From: Bog-532 sp963830385
Lineage (GTDB): Bacteria; Actinomycetota; Actinomycetes; Streptosporangiales; Streptosporangiaceae
Length of the DNA: 64,000 nucleotides
Direction: 5' to 3'
NCBI GenBank assembly: GCA_963830385.1
Contig: CAWHMD010000007.1
Span: 62,001 to 126,000 of the forward strand
Position numbers and translations under genes: made by a program. This document shows, piece by piece, positions 30,974-41,529 of this stretch (position 1 is the stretch's first letter; each line of letters starts with the position of its first letter). Below the pieces are notes generated by a model, which was given only the letters and a program-made list of their open reading frames with translations, was not told the DNA's origin and did not search any database.

Positions 30974-33166
30974 ATGCCGCTGAACGAATACGAGCCGGGC
31001 GCCACCTTCCCCGGCGTGATCGGGCGGACCACGGATGAGTCCAGCCCGGCTTGGCCCCGGCCGCTGCGCGCGAACGCGGGAGCGCCGAATGTGCTGATGA
31101 TCGTGCTCGATGACGTCGGCTACGGGCAGCTGGGAGCTCGCGACCGGATACCCCGGCTACAACGGCAGCATCCCGTTCGAGAACGGGTTTCTGTCCGAGA
31201 TGCTGCAGCAGAAGGGCTACAGCACCTACCTGGTCGGCAAGTACCACCTGATGCCGTCGGAATTCGAATCGGCGGCCGGCCCGTTCGACCGCTGGCCGCT
31301 CGGGCGCGGCTTCGAGCGCTTCTACGGTTTCCTGGGCGGGGACACCAGCCAGTGGCATCCGGACCTGGTCTACGACAACCACCAGGTCGAGCCGCCGCGC
31401 ACCCCCGAGCAGGGCTATCATCTGACCGAGGACCTGGCCGACAAGGCCATCCAGTTCATCGCCGACGCCAAGCAGGTCGCCCCGCACAAGCCTTTTCTAC
31501 CTGCACTTCTGCACCGGTGCGGGCCACGCCCCGCACCACGTGGCCAAGGAGTGGGCCGACCGGTACGCCGGCCAGTTCGACGACGGCTGGGACGCCTACC
31601 GGGAGCGCACGCTCGCCCGGCAGAAGGAACTTGGCGTGATGCCGGACGACGCGGAGCTGTCCCGGCACGATCCGGACGTCCCGGAGTGGGACTCGCTGTC
31701 CCCGGACGCGCGCAGGCTCGCGGCGCGGATGATGGAGGTGTTCGCCGGGTTCCTGTCGCACACTGACCACCACATCGGGCGCCTGGTCGACTTCCTCAAG
31801 GAGACCGGCCAGTTCGACAACACGCTGATCATGGTCGTGTCGGATAACGGGGCCAGCGCCGAGGGCGGTCCCACCGGGACCACCAACGAGCTGCAGTTCT
31901 TCAACAACGCGCCCGAGTCGCTAGAAGACAGCGTGGCCAAGATCGACGAAATCGGCGGCCCGGCTACCTTCAACCACTACCCGTGGGGCTGGACCTGGGC
32001 CGGCAACACGCCGTTCCGGCGGTGGAAGCGGGAGACCTACCGCGGCGGGACCACCGACCCGTTCCTGGTGCACTGGCCGCGGCATCAGCACCCGCGGGGA
32101 GGTGCGCACCCAGTACGCGCACATCATCGACATGGTCCCGACCGTCCTGGACGCGCTCGGCCTCGAGCCGCCCGCCCAGATCCGGGGCGTGACCCAGTCG
32201 CCCCTGCACGGGGTCAGCTTCAGCCATACCTTCGACGGCGGCGACGCCGCGACCCGGCACCGCACCCAGTATTTCGAGATGTTCGCGCACCGCGCCATCG
32301 ACCATGACGGCTGGCGCGCGGTGTGCCCGTGGCCTGGACCATCGTTTGCCGAGGCCGGGAAGCCGTTTGGTGCGCTGGTCTCGGCGGAGACGCTGACCGA
32401 CCTGGATGCGGGCCACTGGGAGCTGTACCACGTCGCCGAGGATCCGGCCGAGAACCACGACCTGGCCGAGCAGCACCGGGACAAGCTCATCGAGCTGATC
32501 GCGACATGGTACGCCGAAGCCGGGAAGTACAACGTCTTCCCGGTCGACGGCAGTGCCACCGAACGGCTGATGACCGAGCGCCCGCAGATCGCCGAGCCGC
32601 GGGCCCAGTACATCTACCGGCCCCACACCCAGACGGTGCCGTTCTGGGTCGGCCCGCGCGTACTCAACCGGCCGCACAGCATCACCGCCGACGTGGAGAT
32701 CCCGGGCTCCGGAGCCGACGGCGCCCTGATCTGCCAGGGCAGCAACGCCGGCGGCTGGACGTTCTACGTCCAGGCCGGCCGACTGCACTACGCCCACAAC
32801 TACGTCAGCCGTGAAACCTACCGTGTGTCGGGCCCTGACCCGCTCCCGGCGGGCCAGCATCAGCTCCGCTTCGAGTTCGAGCCCACCGGGAAACCCGATT
32901 TCGCGCAGGGCAAGGGTGCCCCGGGCCTGGCCCAGCTGTACGTCGACGGCCAGCTCATCGCCAGCACCGAGTTCCCGGTCACCACCCCTATCGCCTTCAA
33001 CCCCGGCGGGCTCACCTGCGGCGCCAATCCCGGCTCGGCCATCATCCCGGACTACCAGGCCCCGTTCCCGTTCACCGGCATCCTTCACACCGTCACCGTC
33101 GACCTCTCCGGCGACCTCATCACCGACTCCGAGAGCGAAATGCGTATGGCCATGGCCCGCCAGTAG
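30974..33166 (+). pseudogene. Arylsulfatase, frameshifted and lacking the active-site segment
   Basis: The four pieces of the gene together match the intact arylsulfatase at 56227-58596. The first frame reads to VLMIVLDDVGYGQLG at about 31130. A deletion of about 50 codons plus a frame change follows and removes the Cys-x-Pro-x-Arg motif that becomes formylglycine. Frame 2 then carries GYPGYNGSIPFENG to PHKPF. An extra T in TTTT at 31493-31496 shifts to frame 3 (HAPHH, VVSDNGAS). Near 32080, around WPRGIS, two bases appear lost and the last frame (RTQYAHIIDMVP to the lectin-like C-terminal region) follows. Single indels could be sequence errors; the deletion of the catalytic motif could not. 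It had a good start region and the shared operator-like element in front. Confidence 0.85.
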
Positions 33167-33200
33167 GACCGGGAGGTTCCGCCGCCGGGAGGAGCACTTC

Positions 33201-34664
33201 TCAGTCGTCGGCCTGAATGGAACGGGCTGACTCGGCGCGCTGATTATCATCGGCGGCCGTGAATATGCTGCCTAGCGCCGCAAACGTTGCCGGCCGCCGG
33301 GCTCGCAGGACGCCGGCGGCGATAACCCCGATGCAGAGCCATCCGAGCGCGGTGAAGGGAAGCAAGTTCATCAGCGTGTAGTCATGCGGGTGAAGAATCC
33401 CCCACAGGGGAAACAGGAACAGCACGGTGGCCGTGGCCGGTATGAGCAGATGCCGCCCGAGCCGGAACTCGTCACGGAATTCAGTACGGAACGTCCGGAT
33501 CATCGCGAGGTTTACGGACATGTAGACGAGTACCACCGACAGTCCGCCAATTCCGGCGAGGTAGCCAAACGTGCGCGCGCCTCCGTAGGCGTAGGTCAGG
33601 GGCAAGCCGAGCAATAGCGTGACCACCGCCATGAATCCGATCGCGACGATGGGGGTGTGGCGGCCGGACAACCGGGTGAGTGATCTGGGCAGTGCCCCTT
33701 CGCGCCCCATCGCGAACAGGACCCGGATGGCCGCATTGACGGCCGCGATCACGAAGCTGAGGCCAGTGAGCACGATGACGAGTTCGATGACCCACAGCAC
33801 CGCTGGCGACCAGTACCGGGTGGTGAGATACCCGAGCGGGCTGGCCTGCTGGACGAAGCCGGAGATGCCGTCCCGTCCCGCCCCGAACGTCTCTGCACAG
33901 ATGACGAGCAGGAAAAATACGCCGGTCACGATGACAACACCGAAAATGCCGGCCGGGACAGTACGGCGGGTGTTTCGTGCCTCCTCCCCGAGCGCGGCCG
34001 CCGCTTCAAACCCGGCGAATGCGGTGATGGCGTAGATCATCCCGTTGGTTATGTCGGTGATCTGGCCGTGGGGTGAGGAAGCTGGCGAGAAAGCCGCCGC
34101 TGAGTAGTGCGCCGGGCCGATCTTGACCAGAATCGTAATGGCCAGCGCCGCGATGACGGCCACTTCCCCGGCGACCAGGACCAGGTCGGCCGATGACGAG
34201 GCTCTGATGCCCAGATAGGCAATCAGGACCACCGCCGCCAGGATGACTATAAAAAGGGCCCAAGGGGCGACGGTCAGGGACAGTACGCTGCCGAGCAACA
34301 GTGACGCGTATGTGCTGGTCAGCGCGATACCAGCGGGCACGAACAGCGCGTAGGCGAGGATCATCATCCAGCCGGTCAGGAACCCTGCGGTCCGGCCCAG
34401 GCCACGGCTGTTGTAGGTGTACGCCCAGCCAGCCGACGGTACCCGGCGGGCGAACTCAGCGACGCTGTTCGCGCAGCACAAAGAGGCCACAAACGTGATG
34501 AGTATGACCAGCGGAGAGGCGAATCCGCCGTACGACACGACGATGACCAGGCCGCCTACGACCGAACCCGCTGGGGCGACGATGCCCATGCCAAATGCGA
34601 TAATCCGCGACGGCCCGACGATCCCCTGACCCAGGCCCCCGCCCTCAACCCTGCTAGCGCTCAT
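33201..34664 (-). CDS. APC-superfamily amino acid permease
   Basis: Membrane transporter of 487 residues with about 12 helices. Typical APC features are GMGIVAPAGSVVG in helix 1, the SAGWAYTYNSRGLGR segment after helix 3, and ITAFAGFEAAAALGEEARNTRRTVP near helix 6, where the unwound region and the GEE motif lie. A start at 34664 rather than 34691 is supported by GGGGGAGG before this ATG. It probably imports an amino acid or amine using the proton gradient; the substrate is not evident. It faces the intact LuxR gene (divergent starts, 80 bp apart) and converges with the broken arylsulfatase. Confidence 0.9.
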   Translation of the reverse strand: MSASRVEGGGLGQGIVGPSRIIAFGMGIVAPAGSVVGGLVIVVSYGGFASPLVILITFVASLCCANSVAEFARRVPSAGWAYTYNSRGLGRTAGFLTGWMMILAYALFVPAGIALTSTYASLLLGSVLSLTVAPWALFIVILAAVVLIAYLGIRASSSADLVLVAGEVAVIAALAITILVKIGPAHYSAAAFSPASSPHGQITDITNGMIYAITAFAGFEAAAALGEEARNTRRTVPAGIFGVVIVTGVFFLLVICAETFGAGRDGISGFVQQASPLGYLTTRYWSPAVLWVIELVIVLTGLSFVIAAVNAAIRVLFAMGREGALPRSLTRLSGRHTPIVAIGFMAVVTLLLGLPLTYAYGGARTFGYLAGIGGLSVVLVYMSVNLAMIRTFRTEFRDEFRLGRHLLIPATATVLFLFPLWGILHPHDYTLMNLLPFTALGWLCIGVIAAGVLRARRPATFAALGSIFTAADDNQRAESARSIQADD

Positions 34665-34744
34665 GCCTCCCCCTCGACAAGCATCTAGCATGCCGCCTGC
34701 TGCCCGGCCCGGCGCTAGGGTCTTTTGGCCGTATTTATTCCTAC

Positions 34745-37078
34745 TTGACCTGGCCCGTTGTGTCAGCAGACGATGAGCCTATCGGCGGATTCGGCGGACA
34801 TCGGCGGGGCGTGGGCGACGACACCGGAGTGCTTGAACGGGCCGCACGGATCGACCGTGCGGCCAGGCCGGCCTTTGACCTTGTTGCCTCGAAGCTCCGC
34901 CCTCCCCAGCTCCGGTCCGGGACGGTCCGCCGCTCACCGCTGATCGAGCGGCTGGCGGCTGACGACCGGTGCCCGATCGTTTCGGTGGTCGCGCCGGCGG
35001 GCTATGGCAAGACGACATTGCTGGCGCAGTGGGCCGAGCGCACCGGCCGGGCCGTCGCGTGGGTTTCGGTGGACGAACGGGACAACGATCCGAAGATCCT
35101 CCTCACCTATGTTGCGGCGGCGCTCGACTCGGTCGAGCCGATCAGCGAGCGAGTGTTCAGCGCCCTGGCCTCGCCCGTGAGCTCGGTTCCTGGTTCGGTG
35201 GTCCCGCGCCTTGGATCGGCGTTCTCGTCGATGACAGCACCGGTGGTACTCGTCCTGGATGATGTCCATCTGCTGCGCAACTCCGAATGCCGCGCGGCGC
35301 TCTCGGTGCTGGCCGACCATGTGCCGGACGGCTCCCGGCTGGCATTCGCCGGGCGCGACGATCCACCGCTGCGGGTGGCGAGGCTGCGAGCCGAGGGTCG
35401 CATTCTGCAACTGGGTGCCGGTGACTTGGCGCTCACCGAGGCCGAGGCGTCCTTGCTCCTGCGCGACGCTGACGTGGCGCTCGGCGAGGACGACGTGGCG
35501 GAGCTGCATCAGCGGACCGAAGGATGGCCGGTCGGGCTGTACCTGGCGGCGCTCTGCCTGCGCGAAGGCGGCACGCTGCCGCGCCCGGCCGTTTCCTTCG
35601 GCGGTGATGACCGGCTGGTCAGCGAGTACGTGGAGTCGGAGTTCCTGGCGCGGATTTCGCCGCCGGAACGCCTGTTCCTGAGCCGGGCGGCGGCGCTGGA
35701 ACGGATGTCCGGTCCGCTGTGTGATGCGGTGCTGGAGCTGCCGGACTCCGCCGGGACCCTCGCGCATCTGGCCCGCTCGAACGTGCTGCTGGTGCCGCTG
35801 GACCGGCGGGGCCAGTGGTACCGCTACCATCACCTGTTCCGCGACATGCTGCTGGCGGAGCTGGAACGCCTCGAGCCCGGCCTGATCCGGGTGCTGCGGC
35901 GCCGCGCGGCCGAATGGTGCCTGCGAAACGACCAGCCTGAGGAAGCGCTGGAGTACTCCATCGCCGCCGGGGACGTCGACCGGGTGGCCGGCCTGATGCA
36001 GCGCCTGGCGCCTCGGGTCGATCGGCAGGGCCGGTTCGCCACCCTGCAAAGATGGTACCGGTGGCTCGATGACCGGGACGGGATCGCGGGACACCCCTTG
36101 GTCGCGGTATGGGCCGTGTTTATCGCCGTGAATATGGGGCGGGCGCCTGTGGCCGAGCGATGGGCCGACGTGGTCGATCGCTGGCAGTACCAGGACGCGG
36201 CGCGGCCCGATGACCCTGTTGCCGAGGGGTGGGCCGCCGCGGTCCGGGCCACCTTGTGCCGGCGCGGAGTCGAGCAGATGGGCGCCGACGCGGACGAGGC
36301 GGCGCGCAAGCTCGCGGCGGCGGGTATCCCCACCCCGGTAGCCCAGTTGTGCCAGGGGGTCGCGCGCCTCCTGGCCGGTGACCCCGATGGCGGTGACGTG
36401 TACCTGGAGGAAGCGGTCAGCGTCGCCGAGGAGGTCAATGCGCACGAGGTCCTCGCGATGGCGCTGAGCGAGCGGTCGCTGCTGGCGGTAGCGCGCGGCG
36501 ACTGGAACCGGGCTGAGATCTTGGCCGGCCAGGCCGGCACTGCGATGCGCCAGGCCGGAATGGAGACCCTCCTGGCCTGCGCGGCACAAGCCCGCACCGC
36601 TTTGCACCGGGGCGATGTTCCCGCGGCCCGCCAGCATCTGATCAGCGCCCAGCGCCTGCGGCCGAGGGTAACCTACGCCACGCCCCAGGTCGCCGTGCAG
36701 GCCCGCATCGAGCTCATCCACGTCCACCTTGGCCTCGCCGACCTGGCCGGGGCCAGGACGGTGCTGCAGGAGATTAATGAGCTGCTCATGCGACGGCCTG
36801 ACCTCGGAACCCTGGTGGGCGAGGTCGCTGCGCTCCGGGCCCGGCTGGCGCGGGAGCGCGGTTCGAGCGTCCCCGGGGCGTCGGCGCTGAGCGCCGCCGA
36901 GTTGCGTCTGCTGCCTATGCTGTCCACTCACCTTTCGTTCCCGGAGATGGCGGCCGAGCTGTTCCTGTCGTCGCACACGATCAAGTCGCAGATGAAATCG
37001 ATCTACCGGAAGCTCGGAGCCTCCTCCCGGAGTCAGGCCGTCACGCGGGCCCGTGAGCTCGGGCTGCTGGAAGGCTGA
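34745..37078 (+). CDS. MalT-type LuxR transcriptional regulator, intact
   Basis: Large ATP-dependent activator of up to 777 residues. An N-terminal P-loop NTPase has VVAPAGYGKTTLLAQW (about 80) and VVLVLDDVHLL Walker B (about 168). The winged-helix/TPR-like region (TEGWPVGLYLAAL, YRYHHLFRDMLLAEL) is typical of the MalT/LAL family, and a C-terminal LuxR helix-turn-helix covers the last 65 residues (LSFPEMAAELFLSSHTIKSQ, then YRKLGASSRSQAVTRA). The start is uncertain: TTG 34745, GTG 34760, 34811 or 34829, none with a strong ribosome site. It is the only one of three MalT-like genes in this window whose frame reaches the DNA-binding domain, so it is a candidate regulator of the shared element. 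Ligand unknown. Confidence 0.85.
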   Translation: MTWPVVSADDEPIGGFGGHRRGVGDDTGVLERAARIDRAARPAFDLVASKLRPPQLRSGTVRRSPLIERLAADDRCPIVSVVAPAGYGKTTLLAQWAERTGRAVAWVSVDERDNDPKILLTYVAAALDSVEPISERVFSALASPVSSVPGSVVPRLGSAFSSMTAPVVLVLDDVHLLRNSECRAALSVLADHVPDGSRLAFAGRDDPPLRVARLRAEGRILQLGAGDLALTEAEASLLLRDADVALGEDDVAELHQRTEGWPVGLYLAALCLREGGTLPRPAVSFGGDDRLVSEYVESEFLARISPPERLFLSRAAALERMSGPLCDAVLELPDSAGTLAHLARSNVLLVPLDRRGQWYRYHHLFRDMLLAELERLEPGLIRVLRRRAAEWCLRNDQPEEALEYSIAAGDVDRVAGLMQRLAPRVDRQGRFATLQRWYRWLDDRDGIAGHPLVAVWAVFIAVNMGRAPVAERWADVVDRWQYQDAARPDDPVAEGWAAAVRATLCRRGVEQMGADADEAARKLAAAGIPTPVAQLCQGVARLLAGDPDGGDVYLEEAVSVAEEVNAHEVLAMALSERSLLAVARGDWNRAEILAGQAGTAMRQAGMETLLACAAQARTALHRGDVPAARQHLISAQRLRPRVTYATPQVAVQARIELIHVHLGLADLAGARTVLQEINELLMRRPDLGTLVGEVAALRARLARERGSSVPGASALSAAELRLLPMLSTHLSFPEMAAELFLSSHTIKSQMKSIYRKLGASSRSQAVTRARELGLLEG

Positions 37079-37160
37079 GGACCGGCCCCTTTACCCCCAT
37101 CGGAGGGATGCCTCCTTTCCCGGCATGAGGTGGGATGGTGCCGGACAGTATTGGAGGCCC

Positions 37161-37514
37161 ATGACCCAGAGGGCGCGATTCCAGGAAATCTTGCGCAGGC
37201 TCGCGATCTTCGACGAGGGGTTCATCGAGTCAGGACCCGGCCACGACCTGGCCGAGATCTCGGTTCTGGATCCCAAGGTCGCGGCCTTGCTGCAGGTCGC
37301 GGTGTCGGTGGCCATCGGCTCGTCGGCCGTCTGCCTGCAATGGAGCGTCGCGCGGGCGCTGGCCTCGGGTGCCAGCCGGGAAGAGATCGCCGAAGTGCTG
37401 CTGGCCATAGGCCCGGTGGCCGGCCTCGGCCGGGTCGTCTCCGCCGCTCCCAAGGTGGCCATCGCGCTGGGGTACGACGTCGAGGCCGCGCTGCAGGAGA
37501 CGGACGATCACTGA
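37161..37514 (+). CDS. Carboxymuconolactone decarboxylase-like protein, AhpD fold, one Cys
   Basis: All-helical protein of 117 residues in the CMD/AhpD family: ALLQVAVSVAIGSSAVCLQWSV corresponds to the helix carrying the CxxC-xxxH redox site, followed by ALASGASREEIAEVLLA. Here the first Cys is Ser and the His is Ser, leaving a single Cys, so the peroxiredoxin-reductase activity of AhpD is unlikely. The ATG at 37161 follows GGAGG by 3 nt, a short distance. A weak copy of the shared palindrome (TACCCC-CATCG-GAGGGA, then TGC) lies 52 bp upstream. It sits between two MalT-like genes and may be cotranscribed with the second. Confidence 0.75.
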   Translation: MTQRARFQEILRRLAIFDEGFIESGPGHDLAEISVLDPKVAALLQVAVSVAIGSSAVCLQWSVARALASGASREEIAEVLLAIGPVAGLGRVVSAAPKVAIALGYDVEAALQETDDH

Positions 37515-37597
37515 CGCTGCCCGGAGCCGGCGCCCGTCACCGCGTTACCACGATCGGGGGGATGCGGCAGGCGGCTTCCCGTCCCGACGATGGATAG

Positions 37598-40403
37598 GTG
37601 AGCAGCCCGAATGACATCGCCATTACCGGCCGCGGGGCCGGTGAGAGGAAACGGGAGATCTCCCTGACAGCCCCTGAAGCCCGGCCGGTGGCGGGTCGCG
37701 CCCGGCGGCTGGTGGTGGCAGCGGCCGTTCCGGTCCCGCCCTCCAAGATCACCGCGCCGGGTACGCCGGACTGGGCCGTGCCCCGCCCTCGAGTCGGCCA
37801 GCTGATCACCCAAGCAACACGGTGGTGCCCGCTGACCGTTGTCACCGGCCCCCCGGGGGCGGGCAAGACGATGGCCCTGGCGCTGTGGGCGGCCGCCGAG
37901 TCCCGGACGGTGGCCTGGGTCGCTCTGGACAGCCATGACGACCGCCCGGCAGTCTTCTGGTCCTACGTCGTGGCCGCACTGCAGCGCTCCGGCGTCGCTG
38001 TTCCAGGGGGACCGCCCGCCGATGCACCGGGGCAGCCCGCCCATTACCGGTTGCTGCTGAACATTGTGTCGGCGCTGGCTGGCCGAGATCGGCCGGTGAT
38101 CCTGATCCTCGATGACTTCCACGTGCTGTCGCACCCGCAGGTGCTGAGCGACGTGGACTTCGTGCTGCGGAACGCAGGTGCCGGCCTGCGCCTGGTGGCC
38201 TGTGCGCGAATGGACCCGCTGCTGTCCCTGTACCGCTACCGGCTCGCAGGCCATCTGGCCGAGATCCGCGCCAGCGACCTCGCGTTCAGTACCGCCGAAG
38301 CCGGCCTGCTCCTGGCGCAGCATGGCGTCACCCTGCGGGCCGGCTCGCTGGAGCGCCTCATGCAGCGGACAGAAGGCTGGGCCGCTGGCCTCCGCCTGGC
38401 TGCGATCTCCATGGGCCCTCATCCCGAGCCTGATCAATTCGTCCACGAGCTGGCCACCGAGGGCAGTGCGCTGACCAGTTACCTGCTGGATGAGATCCTC
38501 AACGCCCAGCCGCCCGAAGTCAGGGACGTATTGCTGAGCACCAGCATTTTTGAGGAATTCGAGGCCGAAGCCGCCCGCGAAGTGGCCGGTAACGAGCACA
38601 CCAGGGAGATCCTTGCCGCCCTGGCCCGCGCGAACACGTTCATCCAGCCGGCCGGGCGCGGCCGGTTCCGCTACCACAACTTGTTCGCTGATGTGCTGCG
38701 GCTGAAACTGGAGCGCGAACGGCCCGGCGGCCGGGCGGCTCTGCACCGGCGCGCTGCCCGGTGGTACGAGCGCAACGGCCTGCTCACCGAGGCGGTACGG
38801 CATGCGGTCCAGGCAGGCGACTGGGCGCTCGCCGCCAGCATCGTCGTCGAAGCGCTGGCGATCAGCGAGATCATTGAGCCCTGGGGCAGCCGGTCCCTCG
38901 GCGACGAATTCCGCCTCATGCCAGCGGGCGAAGCCTGGGCCGAGCCCCCGCCGTACCTGGTGGCGGCCGCGATGGCACTGTCCGCCGGCCAGCTTGAACG
39001 CTGCGCCGCCGCGCTGAGCGCCGCAGAAGACCTGCTCGGCCGTCTTCCGGCCGAGCAGCAGGCCGCGGGCCTGCTCGCCGCCACGATGATCCACCACGCG
39101 GTCTCTTGCCGCGCGGGGGACCTCACCGTCGCAGCGACGGCCGCCGGCCGGGCCGAGCTGCTGGTCGGCAAGATCCCCGGACGTCAACTCGCCCTGTACC
39201 CGGAGATTCGCGTGCGCGTTCTGGCCGGCCGCGGAACTGCCGAGCTCTGGGCCGGGCACCTCGGCGAAGCGGCCCGGATCCTCGAGTCGGCCGCGGAAAC
39301 CGCGGCGTCGGCCGGCAGCGGGCGCGGACGAGCCCACTGCCTGGGTCGTCTCGCGCTGGTAGCTGCCCTGCGCGGTCAGCTGACCGTAGCGACCAGCCTG
39401 GCCAGCTCGGCCCTGGCGACCGGCAACCAGCAGCCGCCCGCCGGGAACCCGGACCCGGCCGCGCTCGCCGCCCTGGCCACGGCGCACCTGGAACGTATGG
39501 AACTGCGCGAGGCCCGCGATCTCCTCAGGCGCGCAGAGGCCGGCCTGGCCATGACCCCGGACAGGCCAGTGCAGGTGGTCTTCGGCCTGATCATGGCCTG
39601 CAGCGCGCTGGCGGAAAGGCACGCCGGGTCCGCGCTCGAGATCATAGCCACGGCCCGGCGCGGCACGGCCTGCTCCCGCCTGGCTCGAACAGCAGCTGGG
39701 CCTGGCCGAATCGCGGGCGCACGTGGCCATGGGCGACATCCGGGCCGCACTCGCCGCTGCCCAGCTCGCTGGCGCCAGCAACTCGCCGGCGTCGGCGGTC
39801 GCCCTCGCGTACGTGTGGGCGGCCGCCGGAGACGCCGGCAACGCCAGGCAGGCGCTCGCACCCGTACTGGCCGCACCCGGCGAGGTGCCCGCCCAGGTGT
39901 GCCTGCAAGCTCATCTGGTCGACGCCTGGCTGTGCTATCGCGGCGGCGCTCCCGCACCCGGCCGCCGGTCACTCGCGTCAGCGCTGCGGCTCGCTGAACC
40001 CGAGCAATCCAGGCTGCCTTTCGCCCTGGAGTCCCACTGGATCGAGCCGGTACTACGCCGTGACCCTGACCTGGCCGCCATCCATCAGAGCCTGCTTTCC
40101 CCGTCCTTCCGCCACGATCGGCTCCCGGCTCGGGCACCCGCTCTGGCTGGGGCACCGGCCCGGGTTCCGGCGCCCCGCCCGGATCCGGCCCCGGCCCCGG
40201 CCGTGATCATCGAGCCACTCACCGAACGCGAGCGGGAGGTGCTCCGGCAGGCCTCCGCCATGCTGACCACCGCCGAGATCGCCAGCGAGCTGTACATCTC
40301 CATCAACACCGTAAAGACACACTTCAAGAGCATCTATCGCAAGCTGGCGACGTCTCAGCGCGGTGAGGCGGTTCGCCGGGCCCGTCACCTCGCGCTGCTC
40401 TGA
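37598..40403 (+). pseudogene. MalT-type LuxR regulator with a frameshift before the DNA-binding domain
   Basis: The first frame, from GTG 37598, has P-loop VTGPPGAGKTMALALW (about 85), Walker B VILILDDFHVL and the MalT-like core (QRTEGWAAGLRLAAI, FRYHNLFADVLRLKL). Near 39670 the protein-like reading leaves this frame; one extra base in GGCACGGCCTGCTCCCGCC is the simplest change. The original frame ends at 39997 in Arg/Pro-rich text. The +1 frame continues with PAWLEQQLGLAESRAHVA and ends in a complete LuxR helix-turn-helix (LTTAEIASELYISINTVKTH, then YRKLATSQRGEAVRRA). Either the gene is inactive, or two proteins are made, or the assembly has an error. Its close relative at 50009 has the same kind of lesion. 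Confidence 0.8.
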
Positions 40404-40584
40404 AGGATGAGCCCTCATGGGTGCGGGCATGGCGAGTGCCATCGGCTGGCCCGCCCGAAGGTGGCCCTGACGCGCGTCCCGTCCCGCCGCGCATTCCGCT
40501 GATGGCATAACGGCCGCCGGAAGCTGGCTGCCTGCCATCCCGTTGGTTTGTAATACTGTAATCACCGCAAGATGGAGGCGGTCC

Positions 40585-41529
40585 ATGGCAGCAGACCGTC
40601 CATTGGACGTGTACTCGCTCATCGTTTCTGGCGTGGCTGAAAAGCTCACACCCAAGGTGGCCAGCCTGCGGGTCCCCCGCCGCGGGCGCGGCGGGGGCGG
40701 CGAGAGCCTCGGCTCGGGTGTCGTCTTCACCGGCGACGGCTTCCTGCTCACCAACGCGCACGTCGTCGGGCAGGCGGATAGTGGCACGGCGGCGTTCTCG
40801 GACGGCACGACGGCCCCCTTCCGCGTGGTCGGCGCCGACCCCCTGTCCGATCTGGCGGTGCTCCGGGCCACCGGTCCGACACCACCGCCGGCTGAGCTCG
40901 GTGAGGCCGACGATCTCGTCGTCGGCCAGCTGGTCGTGGCGGTTGGCAACCCGCTCGGCTTGGCCGGCTCGGTGACCGCGGGCGTGGTCAGCGCGCTCGG
41001 CCGGTCGATGCCGGCCGGCGGCCGCGGCGGCACCCGGCTCATCGAGGACGTCATCCAGACCGACGCCGCGCTCAATCCCGGTAACTCCGGTGGCGCGCTG
41101 GCCGACGCCGGCGCCAAGGTGGTCGGGATCAACACCGCGGTGGCCGGGGTCGGCCTGGGCATGGCCGTCCCGGTCAACACCACCACCCGCAAGATCGTCT
41201 CGGCGCTGATGCGCGACGGCCGGGTCCGCCGCGCCTACCTGGGACTGGTCTCGGTGCCGGCCCCGCTGGCCGCGCCCTGGCGGGAACGGATCGGCCGGGC
41301 CAACGGGCTGCGGGTGGCCGAGGTGGTCTCCGGCGGCCCCGCCGACCGGGCGGGGCTGCGCCCCGGTGACCTGCTGGTCACGGCCGGCGGCCACCCGGTG
41401 GCGGCCGCCCAGGACCTGCAGCGGCTGATGTTCGAGGAAGCGATCGGCAGGCCGCTCCCGATCACGGTCATGCGCAACGGCGCCCTGGTCGACGTCATCG
41501 CCGAGCCGTCGGAGCTGGTCGCCGCCTAA
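40585..41529 (+). CDS. HtrA/DegP-like S1C serine protease with PDZ domain
   Basis: Protease of 314 residues. The catalytic triad is visible as LTNAHVVG (His), DPLSDLAVLR (Asp) and NPGNSGGALAD (Ser). A PDZ domain follows from about residue 215 (RVAEVVSGGPADRAGLRPGDLL). No signal peptide or membrane helix precedes the protease part, so it probably acts in the cytosol, unlike typical HtrA. The ATG at 40585 has GGAGG 6 nt upstream. A distant, weak copy of the shared palindrome lies at 40408-40424. Its stop overlaps the convergent kinase-like gene by 4 bp. Confidence 0.9.
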   Translation: MAADRPLDVYSLIVSGVAEKLTPKVASLRVPRRGRGGGGESLGSGVVFTGDGFLLTNAHVVGQADSGTAAFSDGTTAPFRVVGADPLSDLAVLRATGPTPPPAELGEADDLVVGQLVVAVGNPLGLAGSVTAGVVSALGRSMPAGGRGGTRLIEDVIQTDAALNPGNSGGALADAGAKVVGINTAVAGVGLGMAVPVNTTTRKIVSALMRDGRVRRAYLGLVSVPAPLAAPWRERIGRANGLRVAEVVSGGPADRAGLRPGDLLVTAGGHPVAAAQDLQRLMFEEAIGRPLPITVMRNGALVDVIAEPSELVAA

